Shown: one piece after another, positions 8,584-16,332 of the stretch
How the letters are laid out: the number at the start of each line of letters is the position of its first letter
Position numbering within the stretch: position 1 is the first letter of the stretch
DNA from: an uncultured Croceitalea sp.
GTDB lineage: Bacteria; Bacteroidota; Bacteroidia; Flavobacteriales; Flavobacteriaceae
Assembly: GCA_947499565.1 (NCBI GenBank)
Contig: CANMOV010000001.1
Span: 434,001 to 498,000 of the forward strand
Reading direction: 5' to 3'
Length of the DNA: 64,000 nt
The notes under the pieces: generated by a model
Database searches by the model: none
Told to the model about the DNA's origin: nothing
Seen by the model: the letters and a program-made list of their open reading frames with translations, nothing else
Program-made: the position numbers and the translations under genes

Positions 8584-9183
8584 ATGCCGTTTATAGAGGA
8601 AAGCGATTTACTGGATTTACACAAGGATATTGAGAAATCTCAAATAATCAACGAAAGACTATTAGACCAAGTTGGTTTTAAAAACAAGGATCTAAAGAAG
8701 CTAAGGATTCAACGTAATATATTGGCTGGTATCACCTTAGTATTTTTGCTTTTAACCTTTGGCTTTTGGGCATTCTTCTCCGGACTAAGAACTTCAAATG
8801 AATTTAGAGGCCAAGAAACATTAGCGGAAGCTGTGGATAGCTTAGATACATTTAGAACTAGGATAGATTACCTAAAAGAACGTAATGAGGAATTAAGCTT
8901 GGTTAAAGAATTCTACTTAGCAAAAGAATTTTTAGAAAAGGAAAAAATTTATTCCGTACAGGTGAAATCATTTGTTGATAATAACGCTACGCTAGCTTCC
9001 GAGGCGCTTACAAATACATTGTTTGTTAAGACTAATCCATTTTACGCTTACTCATTAGGGAATTTCGAAACCTTAGACGAAGCAAGACGTTTTAGACAAC
9101 AATTAGTAAATATGGGCTTTAAAGATGCTTTTGTAGCATCCTACCAGGATGGAAAGCGTGTAAAAATTGAAGATCCATTTTAA
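8584..9183 (+). CDS. Membrane-anchored SPOR-like domain protein
   Basis: 199 residues. A cytoplasmic helical N-terminus (1-46) is followed by one transmembrane segment (about 50-68, ILAGITLVFLLLTFGFWAFF), a coiled-coil linker (about 85-120) and a C-terminal SPOR-like domain (about 122-190: YSVQVKSF, FYAYSLGNFETLDEARRFRQQLVNMGF). SPOR domains bind denuded peptidoglycan at division sites, so a cell-envelope role in the periplasm is likely. It is the first gene of a unit whose second gene, menA, starts with TTG directly after this stop, implying translational coupling. Confidence 0.75.
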   Translation: MPFIEESDLLDLHKDIEKSQIINERLLDQVGFKNKDLKKLRIQRNILAGITLVFLLLTFGFWAFFSGLRTSNEFRGQETLAEAVDSLDTFRTRIDYLKERNEELSLVKEFYLAKEFLEKEKIYSVQVKSFVDNNATLASEALTNTLFVKTNPFYAYSLGNFETLDEARRFRQQLVNMGFKDAFVASYQDGKRVKIEDPF

Positions 9184-10092
9184 TTGAATAAATTAAAAGC
9201 ATGGGTAAGCGCCGCTAGGCTTAGAACTTTGCCCTTATCTATTTCAGGTATTTTAGTTGGAGCAGCATTAGCAAACTATCGTGGTTTTGCCGATAATGTA
9301 ATTTTAACTCTATCACTTCTTACCACTATAGCTTTTCAAATCACTTCTAATTTTGCAAATGATTATGGAGATGGCGTAAAAGGCACCGATGCTGAAGATA
9401 GAGTTGGCCCAAAGAGAGCCTTGCAAAGTGGTATTCTCAGTAGAAAAGAGCTTAAATCAGGAATTGTTGTAAGCATTATTATTAGTCTTTTGCTAACGCT
9501 TCTTTTAATTTACCAAGCATTCGGAGTAAAGAATTTATTGTATCCTATTTTGTTTCTTGTATTAGGAGGATTAAGTGTATGGGCTGCTATTAGGTATACA
9601 ATGGGAGATTCCCCATATGGGTATAGAGGTTTAGGGGATGTGTTTGTTTTTATGTTTTTTGGTTTGCTTGGTGTTTTAGGAAGTTTGTTTCTTTATACGA
9701 AGAACATTAACTACATAGAGATTCTGCCAGCAATTGCTATAGGATTTTTATGTGTTGGCGTCTTAAACCTAAATAACCTAAGGGATATAGAATCTGATAG
9801 AAATCATAATAAAAATACGCTAGTCGTTAAAATGGGTTTTGTAAATGGTAAGAAATTCCATTTTGCCCTATTGGTATTGAGTTTTATTGCGATGCTATTT
9901 TTCCATTTTATAGTCTTTAAGAGCTATGCCAGACTTTTCTATTTTATTGCATATTTACCAATCGGATTTCATTTAAGAAAAGTGTATCAAACCAAACTTC
10001 CTGTTAAATTAGATACTGAATTAAAGAAACTAGCGTTAAGTACATTCCTGCTATCCCTGTTGTTTTATATAGCAGTTAATTATTTTTCGTAA
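9184..10092 (+). CDS. menA: 1,4-dihydroxy-2-naphthoate polyprenyltransferase MenA
   Basis: Prenylates DHNA to demethylmenaquinone in the inner membrane. A 302-residue UbiA-family protein with eight or nine membrane helices. The first Asp-rich motif is NFANDYGDGVKGTD near residue 56 and the second NLRDIESDRNHNKNTL near residue 198. Its start is a TTG at 9184, right after the stop of the SPOR gene; the N-terminus LNKLKAWVSAARLRTLPLS fits MenA proteins and no ATG serves better. It is separated from menI/menF/menD by two unrelated transcripts. Confidence 0.95.
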   Translation: MNKLKAWVSAARLRTLPLSISGILVGAALANYRGFADNVILTLSLLTTIAFQITSNFANDYGDGVKGTDAEDRVGPKRALQSGILSRKELKSGIVVSIIISLLLTLLLIYQAFGVKNLLYPILFLVLGGLSVWAAIRYTMGDSPYGYRGLGDVFVFMFFGLLGVLGSLFLYTKNINYIEILPAIAIGFLCVGVLNLNNLRDIESDRNHNKNTLVVKMGFVNGKKFHFALLVLSFIAMLFFHFIVFKSYARLFYFIAYLPIGFHLRKVYQTKLPVKLDTELKKLALSTFLLSLLFYIAVNYFS

Positions 10093-10126
10093 TTTTATTC
10101 GCAAGAATATTGTAAACCAGCTCATT

Positions 10127-10882
10127 TTGGAACACCCCATTAAAATTCTTATAGTTGAGGACAATGTTATCATTGCCGATGATATGCAGTCCATGTTAGA
10201 GGAAATAGGTTATGAAGTTGTAGATAACGTTATCGTTTATGAACAAGCGGTAGAAGTTTTAAAAAACAACCATGTAGACTTAGTTCTAATAGATATTATA
10301 CTTGCATCTGATAAAACAGGAATTGATTTAGGCAAACATATTAGAGATGTGTATAACATCCCTTTTGTATTTGTTACTTCCAATTCCGACAAAGCAACTG
10401 TAGAAAATGCAAAATTAGTTAAGCCAGATGGTTATTTAGTAAAGCCATTTGAACAACAAGATCTTTATACATCTATAGAGATTGCATTATCTAATTTTAA
10501 TTATTCTAATAAAACGAGTAATACAAATGTAGAGAATGATGAAGGCGATAGTTTTATGTCTAATTCAGTTTTAAAGGACTCTATTTTTGTTAAGAAACAG
10601 CACCTTTATTATAGAATTCAATTTGGAGATATCCAATTTATAAAGGCTGATAATGTTTATCTAGAAGTAAACACCGTTGATAAGAAGTTCTTAGTGAGGT
10701 CTCCTTTAAAAGATTACCTTGAAAAATTACCTAAGGGCAAATTTTATCGTGCTCACAAGTCTTATATTGTTAATGTAGATCATATTGATGCTATAAATTC
10801 AAAGGACATTATGATTAACAACACATTAATACCAATTTCTAAAGATTTTAAAGAGTTTATTATTTCTTCAATGAACTCATAG
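10127..10882 (+). CDS. LytTR-family response regulator
   Basis: 251 residues. An N-terminal receiver domain (1-120) has acidic residues in IVEDN, the phospho-acceptor Asp in LVLIDIIL (about residue 56), Thr/Ser in VTSNS and Lys in LVKPF. A C-terminal LytTR DNA-binding domain (about 155-250) contains FIKADNVYLEV, LVRSPLKDYLEKLP and FYRAHKSYIVNVDHID. The start is TTG at 10127 (TTG GAA CAC), 34 bp after menA; no ATG lies before the receiver domain. The next gene, 660 bp downstream, is a histidine kinase and its likely partner. The gap holds 21-bp-phased repeats that fit LytTR sites. Confidence 0.93.
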   Translation: MEHPIKILIVEDNVIIADDMQSMLEEIGYEVVDNVIVYEQAVEVLKNNHVDLVLIDIILASDKTGIDLGKHIRDVYNIPFVFVTSNSDKATVENAKLVKPDGYLVKPFEQQDLYTSIEIALSNFNYSNKTSNTNVENDEGDSFMSNSVLKDSIFVKKQHLYYRIQFGDIQFIKADNVYLEVNTVDKKFLVRSPLKDYLEKLPKGKFYRAHKSYIVNVDHIDAINSKDIMINNTLIPISKDFKEFIISSMNS

Positions 10883-10906
10883 TAGTTATTAAAATTAATA
10901 AAATGA

Positions 10907-10929
10907 ATGCCCTGTATAGGGCATTTTTT
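10907..10929 (+). terminator. Intrinsic terminator after the LytTR regulator
   Basis: Perfect 7-bp stem ATGCCCT/AGGGCAT with GTAT loop, followed by six T. Confidence 0.85.
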
Positions 10930-11083
10930 GGTTTAAGAAAGTCGTAAATCACATTTTTAAAGCTTTAAACCACACTTAAATGCCAGTTCACAACATTAAT
11001 TTCTAGTGCCCCCAAGGTGATAGTACATTTACTATATAATAAAAAAGAAAGTAAATTTTTTCATTTTCATATAGTGTTCTCGT

Positions 11084-11118
11084 AAAAAAGCCTTGTCAAA
11101 ACAGATAAGGCTTTTTTT
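11084..11118. terminator. Bidirectional intrinsic terminator
   Basis: Stem AAAAAGCCTT/AAGGCTTTTT with a 12-nt loop and T runs on both strands. It insulates the phased repeats from the regulator side. Confidence 0.75.
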
Positions 11119-11183
11119 ATGCCTAAAATCTGAGGATTATTTACGATTATCCATGAAATACATAAAACATCGATATAATGCAC

Positions 11184-11236
11184 TTTCACATATGCCCAAA
11201 GTAGTTTCACAACATAATTTGGCACTTTCACAACAT
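11184..11236. repeat. Three direct repeats TTTCACAnnAT/G at exact 21-bp spacing (candidate LytTR binding sites)
   Basis: Copies start at 11184 (TTTCACATATG), 11205 (TTTCACAACAT) and 11226 (TTTCACAACAT), each 21 bp from the next. LytTR regulators such as AgrA bind pairs of about 9-bp direct repeats with a 12-bp spacer, i.e. 21-bp spacing. On the other strand the core is ATGTTGTGA, which fits the general LytTR motif in most positions. A lone related copy is at 10986-10996. The third copy touches a -33 element. Confidence 0.65.
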
Positions 11237-11237
11237 T

Positions 11238-11271
11238 TTGCAAGTAAGGCATTCGTTTCGTCCTAATTTTG
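11238..11271 (+). promoter_or_regulatory. Promoter: -33 TTG (11238-11240) and -7 TAATTTTG (11264-11271)
   Basis: The 23-bp spacer is within the Flavobacterium range of 17-23. The third phased repeat lies immediately upstream, the position expected for an activator site. The predicted start of transcription is near 11276. Confidence 0.55.
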
Positions 11272-11275
11272 GTGG

Positions 11276-11349
11276 AAATTTATGCGTCGCCAAATCTTAC
11301 ATTATCATAATATATATAAAGGACTATACGTTTAGTATGGTCTTTTTTT
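11276..11349 (+). ncRNA. Candidate short transcript: small RNA or attenuated leader with 17-codon ORF
   Basis: Runs about 75 nt from the promoter at 11238-11271 to the terminator at 11322-11349. It contains ATG at 11282 encoding MRRQILHYHNIYKGLYV, with the TAG (11333-11335) at the terminator's loop-stem junction. It could be a free small RNA, or a leader whose translation controls read-through to the histidine kinase 195 bp downstream. A chance ORF of this size is quite possible; the promoter-terminator pair is the stronger evidence. Confidence 0.4.
11322..11349 (+). terminator. Intrinsic terminator of the short transcript
   Basis: Stem GACTATAC/GTATGGTC with one G-T pair, extendable by A-T pairs, a 5-nt loop and seven T. 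Confidence 0.75.
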
Positions 11350-11543
11350 AGATATGGTGAACTAATTTGTTGTTAAGTACAAGCAAACTAATTATTCTTT
11401 TGTGTTTATACCACTTAAGTCCTTGTGTTTACAACAAAACATTGTGTCTAATAGGACATAATAATAATTTTATTTGAAGATGATGTCTGTTAGATACAAG
11501 TTATTTAAACAAGAAACGTTTTTATAAAAACAGCAAATAAGTA

Positions 11544-13502
11544 ATGCCAAAACGAGCTAAAATAATTATTCTTCTTACCCTTTTTTCTTTTGGGTGTTTG
11601 GCTGCTCAGTCAATTCAAACACAAGAAGTTGATTTATTAGAGGTTTTTAGAGATACAGAAGGTGCTGTTGAAAAGTTTGATTACTTTTTTGAGACCCCAA
11701 ATAGATATACCCAAGATTCTGCCTATGACTGGTTGGATGACGTTAAAGTATATTTAAATAGTGCCGAAAAAATTAATGATTCTAATGCAATCAGACTATA
11801 CAAGTTAATTAAGGCTCAACTTTATTATGATTTAGGTGACTATGATAAGAGTATTGCTTTTGCTAAAGAGTTACCAAAGAATAAAGACACATTAGGACGA
11901 AAACAATTAGAAATACTGTTAACGATTCTTGATGAAAATTATAGTCAACTTAAATTGTTCGATGAACAAATAAAGATTCGAGAAGAGAAAATAGAGTTAG
12001 GTTATACAAGTGGAGTAGCATTTTATGATATCTATGAAAAAATGGGTCTCTATAGAAGAGCTTTAGATAAATATGTGCGAACTGTTGGTCCTACAATCGC
12101 TGATAATGATGACCTTGGTAAAGCAAAGCATCATAATAAAATTGGTAATTATTTGCGATTAGATAAATCTGAACGTACCGCAATTAGTGAATTGAATAAA
12201 GCCAGTGGCTATTTAAAAGTAGTAATCAATGATATTACCAAACAAAAGACAGAGAATGACCTTTTTGAAATTGAATTTCTTAAAGCCGAAATAGATGGTA
12301 ACATTGGAAAATCATATGTAGGTTTAAAACAATACAAAGAGGCATTACCACATTTACAAGCTAGTTTAAAAATTTTTGAGGAATTTGATAATGGTAAGTA
12401 TTATAATCAAATTACAGATAATAGATTAAACTTTGCAAATGCTCATCTACAACTTGGTAATTATAAAACCGCAAAGAGAAACCTAGATATCATTGGTAAA
12501 CCTAGTGATATTCAGCAGCAATTAAAACAGAACCGATTGTTAGCCAGTTATTATGATAAAACAGACAACTTTAGGACTGCTTCATCTTTTTATAAGAGAA
12601 ATGAGCGCATATTAGATTCATTAGAAGCTAATGAACAATCCATTTTAAAGCAGCAACTAGTTGCAATTGTTGGTGATTCTGATCTAGAAAATTCGAGAAG
12701 ACTGGTTAATCAGCAAAAAGCAGCGAATGAAAAATTTAGAAGTGAGATGCAACAAGCTAGTGAGCGTACTAACCTTGTCATCATTTCTTTAATATTTACG
12801 CTTTTAGGTTTTGCCGGATTGGTCTATGCGTACTTAAAGAGTATTAAGAACCAACGTTTAATTGCGCAACAGAAACATATAATAGAAGATTCTTTAAAAG
12901 AGAAGGATTCGTTGTTAAAAGAAATCCATCATAGGGTTAAAAATAACCTTCAAATGGTATCTAGTCTATTAAGTCTTCAAACAAAAAATACGCGCAGTAA
13001 AGCTGCAATAGCTGCACTTGAGGAAGGTAAGAGTAGGGTAAAGGCTATGGCTTTAATCCACCAAAAATTGTATCAGAATGAAGACCTTTCTGTTATTGAG
13101 ATGCAGGGATATATAGAGAGTTTAATAAATAGTGTACAATCTGTATACAAAAAAGGTGGACATAATATAAGTATTACTATAGATGCTGAAGGCACTGAGC
13201 TGGATATTGATAGAGCCATTCCTTTCGGGTTAATTTTAAATGAGCTGGTGTCCAACTCTTTTAAATATGCATTCCCGGAGAGTGATGATAATGGTAAAAT
13301 TTATATTCACCTAAGAAAGAATGGAGACCAAGGATATTTTGAATATACTGACAATGGCGTTGGATTGCCTGAAGATACAGATGAGCGTGCGAACTCTTCT
13401 ATGGGAATCCGTTTAATGAATCGCTTGGTAAATCAATTACAATCTAAGTTAAATGTTGACAAATCTGGTGAAGGTGTTCGTTTTTGGTTCAACTTTAATT
13501 AG
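11544..13502 (+). CDS. TPR-containing sensor histidine kinase (HisKA_2/HWE-like)
   Basis: 652 residues. The N-terminus looks exported (LTLFSFGCLAAQ, signal peptide about 1-21), followed by a large TPR-like helical sensor region (about 60-370), a coiled coil (about 375-405), one membrane helix (about 409-432, LVIISLIFTLLGFAGLVYAYL) and a cytoplasmic kinase. The DHp motif LLKEIHHRVKNNLQMVSSLL puts the phospho-His at 462/463. The ATPase domain has N-box LILNELVSNSFKYAF, G1 DNGVGLP and a SSMGIRLMNRLVNQL lid. It probably phosphorylates the LytTR regulator encoded upstream. It ends 1 nt from the convergent SDR gene. Confidence 0.93.
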   Translation: MPKRAKIIILLTLFSFGCLAAQSIQTQEVDLLEVFRDTEGAVEKFDYFFETPNRYTQDSAYDWLDDVKVYLNSAEKINDSNAIRLYKLIKAQLYYDLGDYDKSIAFAKELPKNKDTLGRKQLEILLTILDENYSQLKLFDEQIKIREEKIELGYTSGVAFYDIYEKMGLYRRALDKYVRTVGPTIADNDDLGKAKHHNKIGNYLRLDKSERTAISELNKASGYLKVVINDITKQKTENDLFEIEFLKAEIDGNIGKSYVGLKQYKEALPHLQASLKIFEEFDNGKYYNQITDNRLNFANAHLQLGNYKTAKRNLDIIGKPSDIQQQLKQNRLLASYYDKTDNFRTASSFYKRNERILDSLEANEQSILKQQLVAIVGDSDLENSRRLVNQQKAANEKFRSEMQQASERTNLVIISLIFTLLGFAGLVYAYLKSIKNQRLIAQQKHIIEDSLKEKDSLLKEIHHRVKNNLQMVSSLLSLQTKNTRSKAAIAALEEGKSRVKAMALIHQKLYQNEDLSVIEMQGYIESLINSVQSVYKKGGHNISITIDAEGTELDIDRAIPFGLILNELVSNSFKYAFPESDDNGKIYIHLRKNGDQGYFEYTDNGVGLPEDTDERANSSMGIRLMNRLVNQLQSKLNVDKSGEGVRFWFNFN

Positions 13503-13503
13503 G

Positions 13504-14298
13504 CTATCTTACTTCGCTTTTTAGTACAAGTTTATGCAGTAGTCTAGGAAAAAAGCGTTTTACAAGAATACCCTTAGTTTCTTTTCCTCCAATATAAGCT
13601 TCATAGTTTCCTTTTTCAATTGCTTGTATCATTTTTAAACATAATGTTTTAGAAGAAATTCCGTTTTGCGTAGCGGTGTCATTATTACCTTGCGCTGTCC
13701 CATCTGCGGTAAGTGCGCTTTTTGCAATGTTTGTGTTTACAAATCCGGGACAAATCATAGTTACCATAATATTATCCTTATCATGCTCCATCCGCAAGGA
13801 ATCAAAAAAGCCATGTAACGCATGTTTGGCTGCACAATATCCAGAACGGTATGGAGAAGAAAACTTCCCCATTAAACTGCTTACGGTGACAAAATGGCCA
13901 GATTTATGTTTTATAAAATGGGGTAATAAAGCTTTAGTTAAGGCCACAGTGCCTAAATAATCTACATCAATCATTTTTTTATAGACACTAAATTCGGTAT
14001 CAGCTATTAGTGAACGTTGGCTTATTCCGGCATTATTGACGAGGATGTCTACTTTGCCTACTTTAGACAGAATCTCTCCAACTTTAGCTTCCATTCCCTC
14101 AAATTTTGTAACATCCAAGGGCAAAACATAAATATTCTCTTTATTTGAACATTTGTCTTTTACCATTTCTAGAACTTCTTTTCTGCGGGCGGATAATATG
14201 AGATTACAATTTTTTGATGCAAGCTGATAAGCTAGTTCCTCGCCAATACCTGAAGATGCTCCCGTAATCCAAACCGTTTTTCCATCAATTCTAGCCAT
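13504..14298 (-). CDS. SDR family NAD(P)-dependent oxidoreductase
   Basis: 264-residue classical short-chain dehydrogenase. The cofactor motif TGASSGIGEELA is at about 12-23, NNAGISQRS near 90, the catalytic Ser in VSSLMG and the catalytic YCAAK near 156, with PGFVNTNI after it. The C-terminal stretch ending KLVLKSEVR is basic. It resembles the subgroup often labelled short-chain acyl/steroid dehydrogenases of broad substrate range; no substrate can be assigned. It is divergent from menC (43 bp) and convergent with the kinase. Confidence 0.88.
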   Translation of the reverse strand: MARIDGKTVWITGASSGIGEELAYQLASKNCNLILSARRKEVLEMVKDKCSNKENIYVLPLDVTKFEGMEAKVGEILSKVGKVDILVNNAGISQRSLIADTEFSVYKKMIDVDYLGTVALTKALLPHFIKHKSGHFVTVSSLMGKFSSPYRSGYCAAKHALHGFFDSLRMEHDKDNIMVTMICPGFVNTNIAKSALTADGTAQGNNDTATQNGISSKTLCLKMIQAIEKGNYEAYIGGKETKGILVKRFFPRLLHKLVLKSEVR

Positions 14299-14326
14299 AA
14301 GAATTTATTTAGGCTTAGAATATAGT

Positions 14327-14334
14327 TAATTTTG
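14327..14334 (+). promoter_or_regulatory. -7 element TAATTTTG for the menC-CPBP-menE unit
   Basis: Perfect TAnnTTTG ending 7 nt before the menC ATG, predicting a leader of about 2-3 nt. No obvious -33 TTG. Confidence 0.5.
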
Positions 14335-14341
14335 AAGATAA

Positions 14342-15394
14342 ATGAGAGCATCATACAAAAAGCACAAGCTTATTTTTAAACGTCCAAGCGGAACCTCTAG
14401 AGGAGTTTTAAAAACTAAAGAAACTTGGTTCCTAGTAGTAAACGATGGCAATAAATTTGGGGTAGGAGAATGCGGCCTCTTAAGGGGTTTAAGTATTGAT
14501 GATGTTCCAAATTATGAAGCTAAACTAAAGTGGGTTTGCGAAAACATCCATTTAGGTTTGGATACGCTTATAAATCTACTGGTAGACTTTCCTTCAATCC
14601 AGTTTGGATTGGAACAAGCCTTTTTATCTTTTTCATCTCATAATCCATTTGTATTGTTCCCCAGTAAATTTACCATTAGCGATTCTCCAATTGAGATTAA
14701 TGGTCTTATTTGGATGGGAAATAAAGAATATATGTTAGAACAGATTACTAAAAAATTAGAATCTGGATTTAGGTGCATAAAAATGAAGATTGGTGCCATA
14801 GATTTTAATACGGAACTTTCATTATTAGGTTCAGTTAGAGAAAAATATGGAAAAGAAGAAATTGAGTTGCGTGTTGACGCTAACGGTGCTTTTAAACCCA
14901 AAGAAGCGTTATCAAAACTAAAGCAATTAGCTGAGTTCGACTTACATTCCATAGAGCAACCTATTCGGCAAGGCAATTGGAAAGCAATGACTAATTTGTG
15001 TTGCAAGACACCACTACCAATAGCTCTAGATGAAGAATTAATTGGTATAAGCTCAATAACACAAAAGAACGAATTGCTCGAAACTATTAAACCACAATAT
15101 ATTATTCTTAAGCCTAGTTTGGTTGGAGGCTATAAAGGCTCGCAAGAATGGATAGATTTAGCAGAAAAACTTAAAATAAAATGGTGGATCACGAGTGCTT
15201 TAGAAAGTAATATTGGTTTAAATGCTATTTCCCAATGGACCTATACTTTAGAAAGTAAATTACCACAAGGATTAGGGACAGGAAGTTTATTTATAAATAA
15301 TTTTGAAAGTCCATTAGAAGTAAAAGGCGGGAATTTATATTGCAGAAATGATTTATCTTGGCAAACAGATATAAAAGAAGAATTATGTATATAG
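14342..15394 (+). CDS. menC: o-Succinylbenzoate synthase MenC
   Basis: Dehydrates SHCHC to o-succinylbenzoate. An enolase-superfamily protein of 350 residues with the expected catalytic set: KMK in CIKMKIG (about 145-147), the Mg ligands Asp in RVDANGAF (about 179), Glu in SIEQPI (about 205) and Asp in IALDEEL (about 229), and Lys in ILKPSLVGG (about 256). It heads a unit in which the next gene overlaps its last 10 bp. A dipeptide epimerase is the usual alternative in this superfamily, but menE downstream supports MenC. Confidence 0.95.
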   Translation: MRASYKKHKLIFKRPSGTSRGVLKTKETWFLVVNDGNKFGVGECGLLRGLSIDDVPNYEAKLKWVCENIHLGLDTLINLLVDFPSIQFGLEQAFLSFSSHNPFVLFPSKFTISDSPIEINGLIWMGNKEYMLEQITKKLESGFRCIKMKIGAIDFNTELSLLGSVREKYGKEEIELRVDANGAFKPKEALSKLKQLAEFDLHSIEQPIRQGNWKAMTNLCCKTPLPIALDEELIGISSITQKNELLETIKPQYIILKPSLVGGYKGSQEWIDLAEKLKIKWWITSALESNIGLNAISQWTYTLESKLPQGLGTGSLFINNFESPLEVKGGNLYCRNDLSWQTDIKEELCI

Positions 15395-16332
15395 AGCAAG
15401 GGCATAGAGGTAATTTAGGATTATGGAAATATTTACTTATTCCATTGGGTTTTATAAGTTTCATGATTTTTAATTACATCGCGGTATTAATGTCAGATGA
15501 ACCTGTTGATGAAATGATGAATCGTTTAATTGATATGATTGGGAAAAATGCTGTTTTAGCCATAAATCTTGGTTTTTTGGCCCTTGGTTTGTTTATCGTA
15601 TTAGGCTGGACAAAATTGGTGCATCCGCAATCAATAACATCATTAACCACATCAAGAAAGAAAATTGATTGGAGTCGTATTTTCACTTCCTTCTTTATTT
15701 GGGGAACGATTACCACGGTATTTACGCTGGTAAGTGTGTATTACTTGGATCCAGAAGATTATATTAACAATTTTGATGCTACAAAGTTTTTAATATTACT
15801 ACCATTAGCAATTATACTCGTACCATTACAGACCAGTTTTGAAGAGTACCTTTTTAGGGGGTATATGATGCAAGGTCTGGGTATTTGGGTTAAGAACAAA
15901 TGGTTTCCTTTAATATTGACTTCTGTTCTCTTTGGTTTAATGCACATTGCGAATCCAGAAATAGGAAAAATAGGATACATTCTTTTAATCTATTATATCG
16001 GAACTGGCTTATTTCTTGGTATTTTGACACTAATGGATGAAGGTTTGGAACTGGCATTAGGTTTCCATGCAGCAAATAATCTTTTTGGAGTTTTATTAGT
16101 TACCTATGATTGGGGAGCCTTGCAAGCGGATGCAATTTTCAAAAATATTGCTGTGGTAGAGGGAGCAGTATTATCAGAAATTTTGGTTCCAGTTTTTGTA
16201 ATTTTTCCCATCCTTTTATTTGTTTTTTCTAAATTATACAGATGGACTAATTGGAAGGAGAGGCTTTTCGGAAGAGTCCTAGATAAAGAAGAATTTTTAG
16301 CAATTGAAAATGGAAATCCATCCGAAGTTTAA
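15385..16332 (+). CDS. CPBP family intramembrane metalloprotease
   Basis: 315 residues from the ATG at 15385, which overlaps menC by 10 bp; a TTG 27 bp upstream would only add a hydrophilic tail. It is a multi-pass membrane protein (about seven helices) with the CPBP/Abi motifs EEYLFRGYMMQ (EExxxR), FGLMHI (FxxxH) and LGFHAANNLFG (HxxxN). The family includes prenyl-protein-type proteases. Being overlapped on both sides by men genes shows cotranscription with menC and menE, yet no role in menaquinone synthesis is known; it could be a passenger or act on a membrane partner. Confidence 0.9.
   Translation: MYIEQGHRGNLGLWKYLLIPLGFISFMIFNYIAVLMSDEPVDEMMNRLIDMIGKNAVLAINLGFLALGLFIVLGWTKLVHPQSITSLTTSRKKIDWSRIFTSFFIWGTITTVFTLVSVYYLDPEDYINNFDATKFLILLPLAIILVPLQTSFEEYLFRGYMMQGLGIWVKNKWFPLILTSVLFGLMHIANPEIGKIGYILLIYYIGTGLFLGILTLMDEGLELALGFHAANNLFGVLLVTYDWGALQADAIFKNIAVVEGAVLSEILVPVFVIFPILLFVFSKLYRWTNWKERLFGRVLDKEEFLAIENGNPSEV

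Larger units (their letters stand above)
10930..11543. other. Regulatory intergenic region between response regulator and histidine kinase
   Basis: No convincing protein gene of normal size. It holds a single GTTCACAACAT (10986-10996), a bidirectional terminator (11084-11118), three 21-bp-phased repeats (11184-11236), a -33/-7 promoter (11238-11271), a short transcript with a possible 17-codon ORF and a terminator (11322-11349), then three TTGTGTTTA-type repeats (11400-11450) before the kinase ATG. Confidence 0.7.

Noticed and set aside
11067-11252. 61-codon frame on the minus strand across the phased repeats
   Set aside because: Spans a terminator and the repeats, has no recognisable domain, and the repeats and promoter explain the sequence better.
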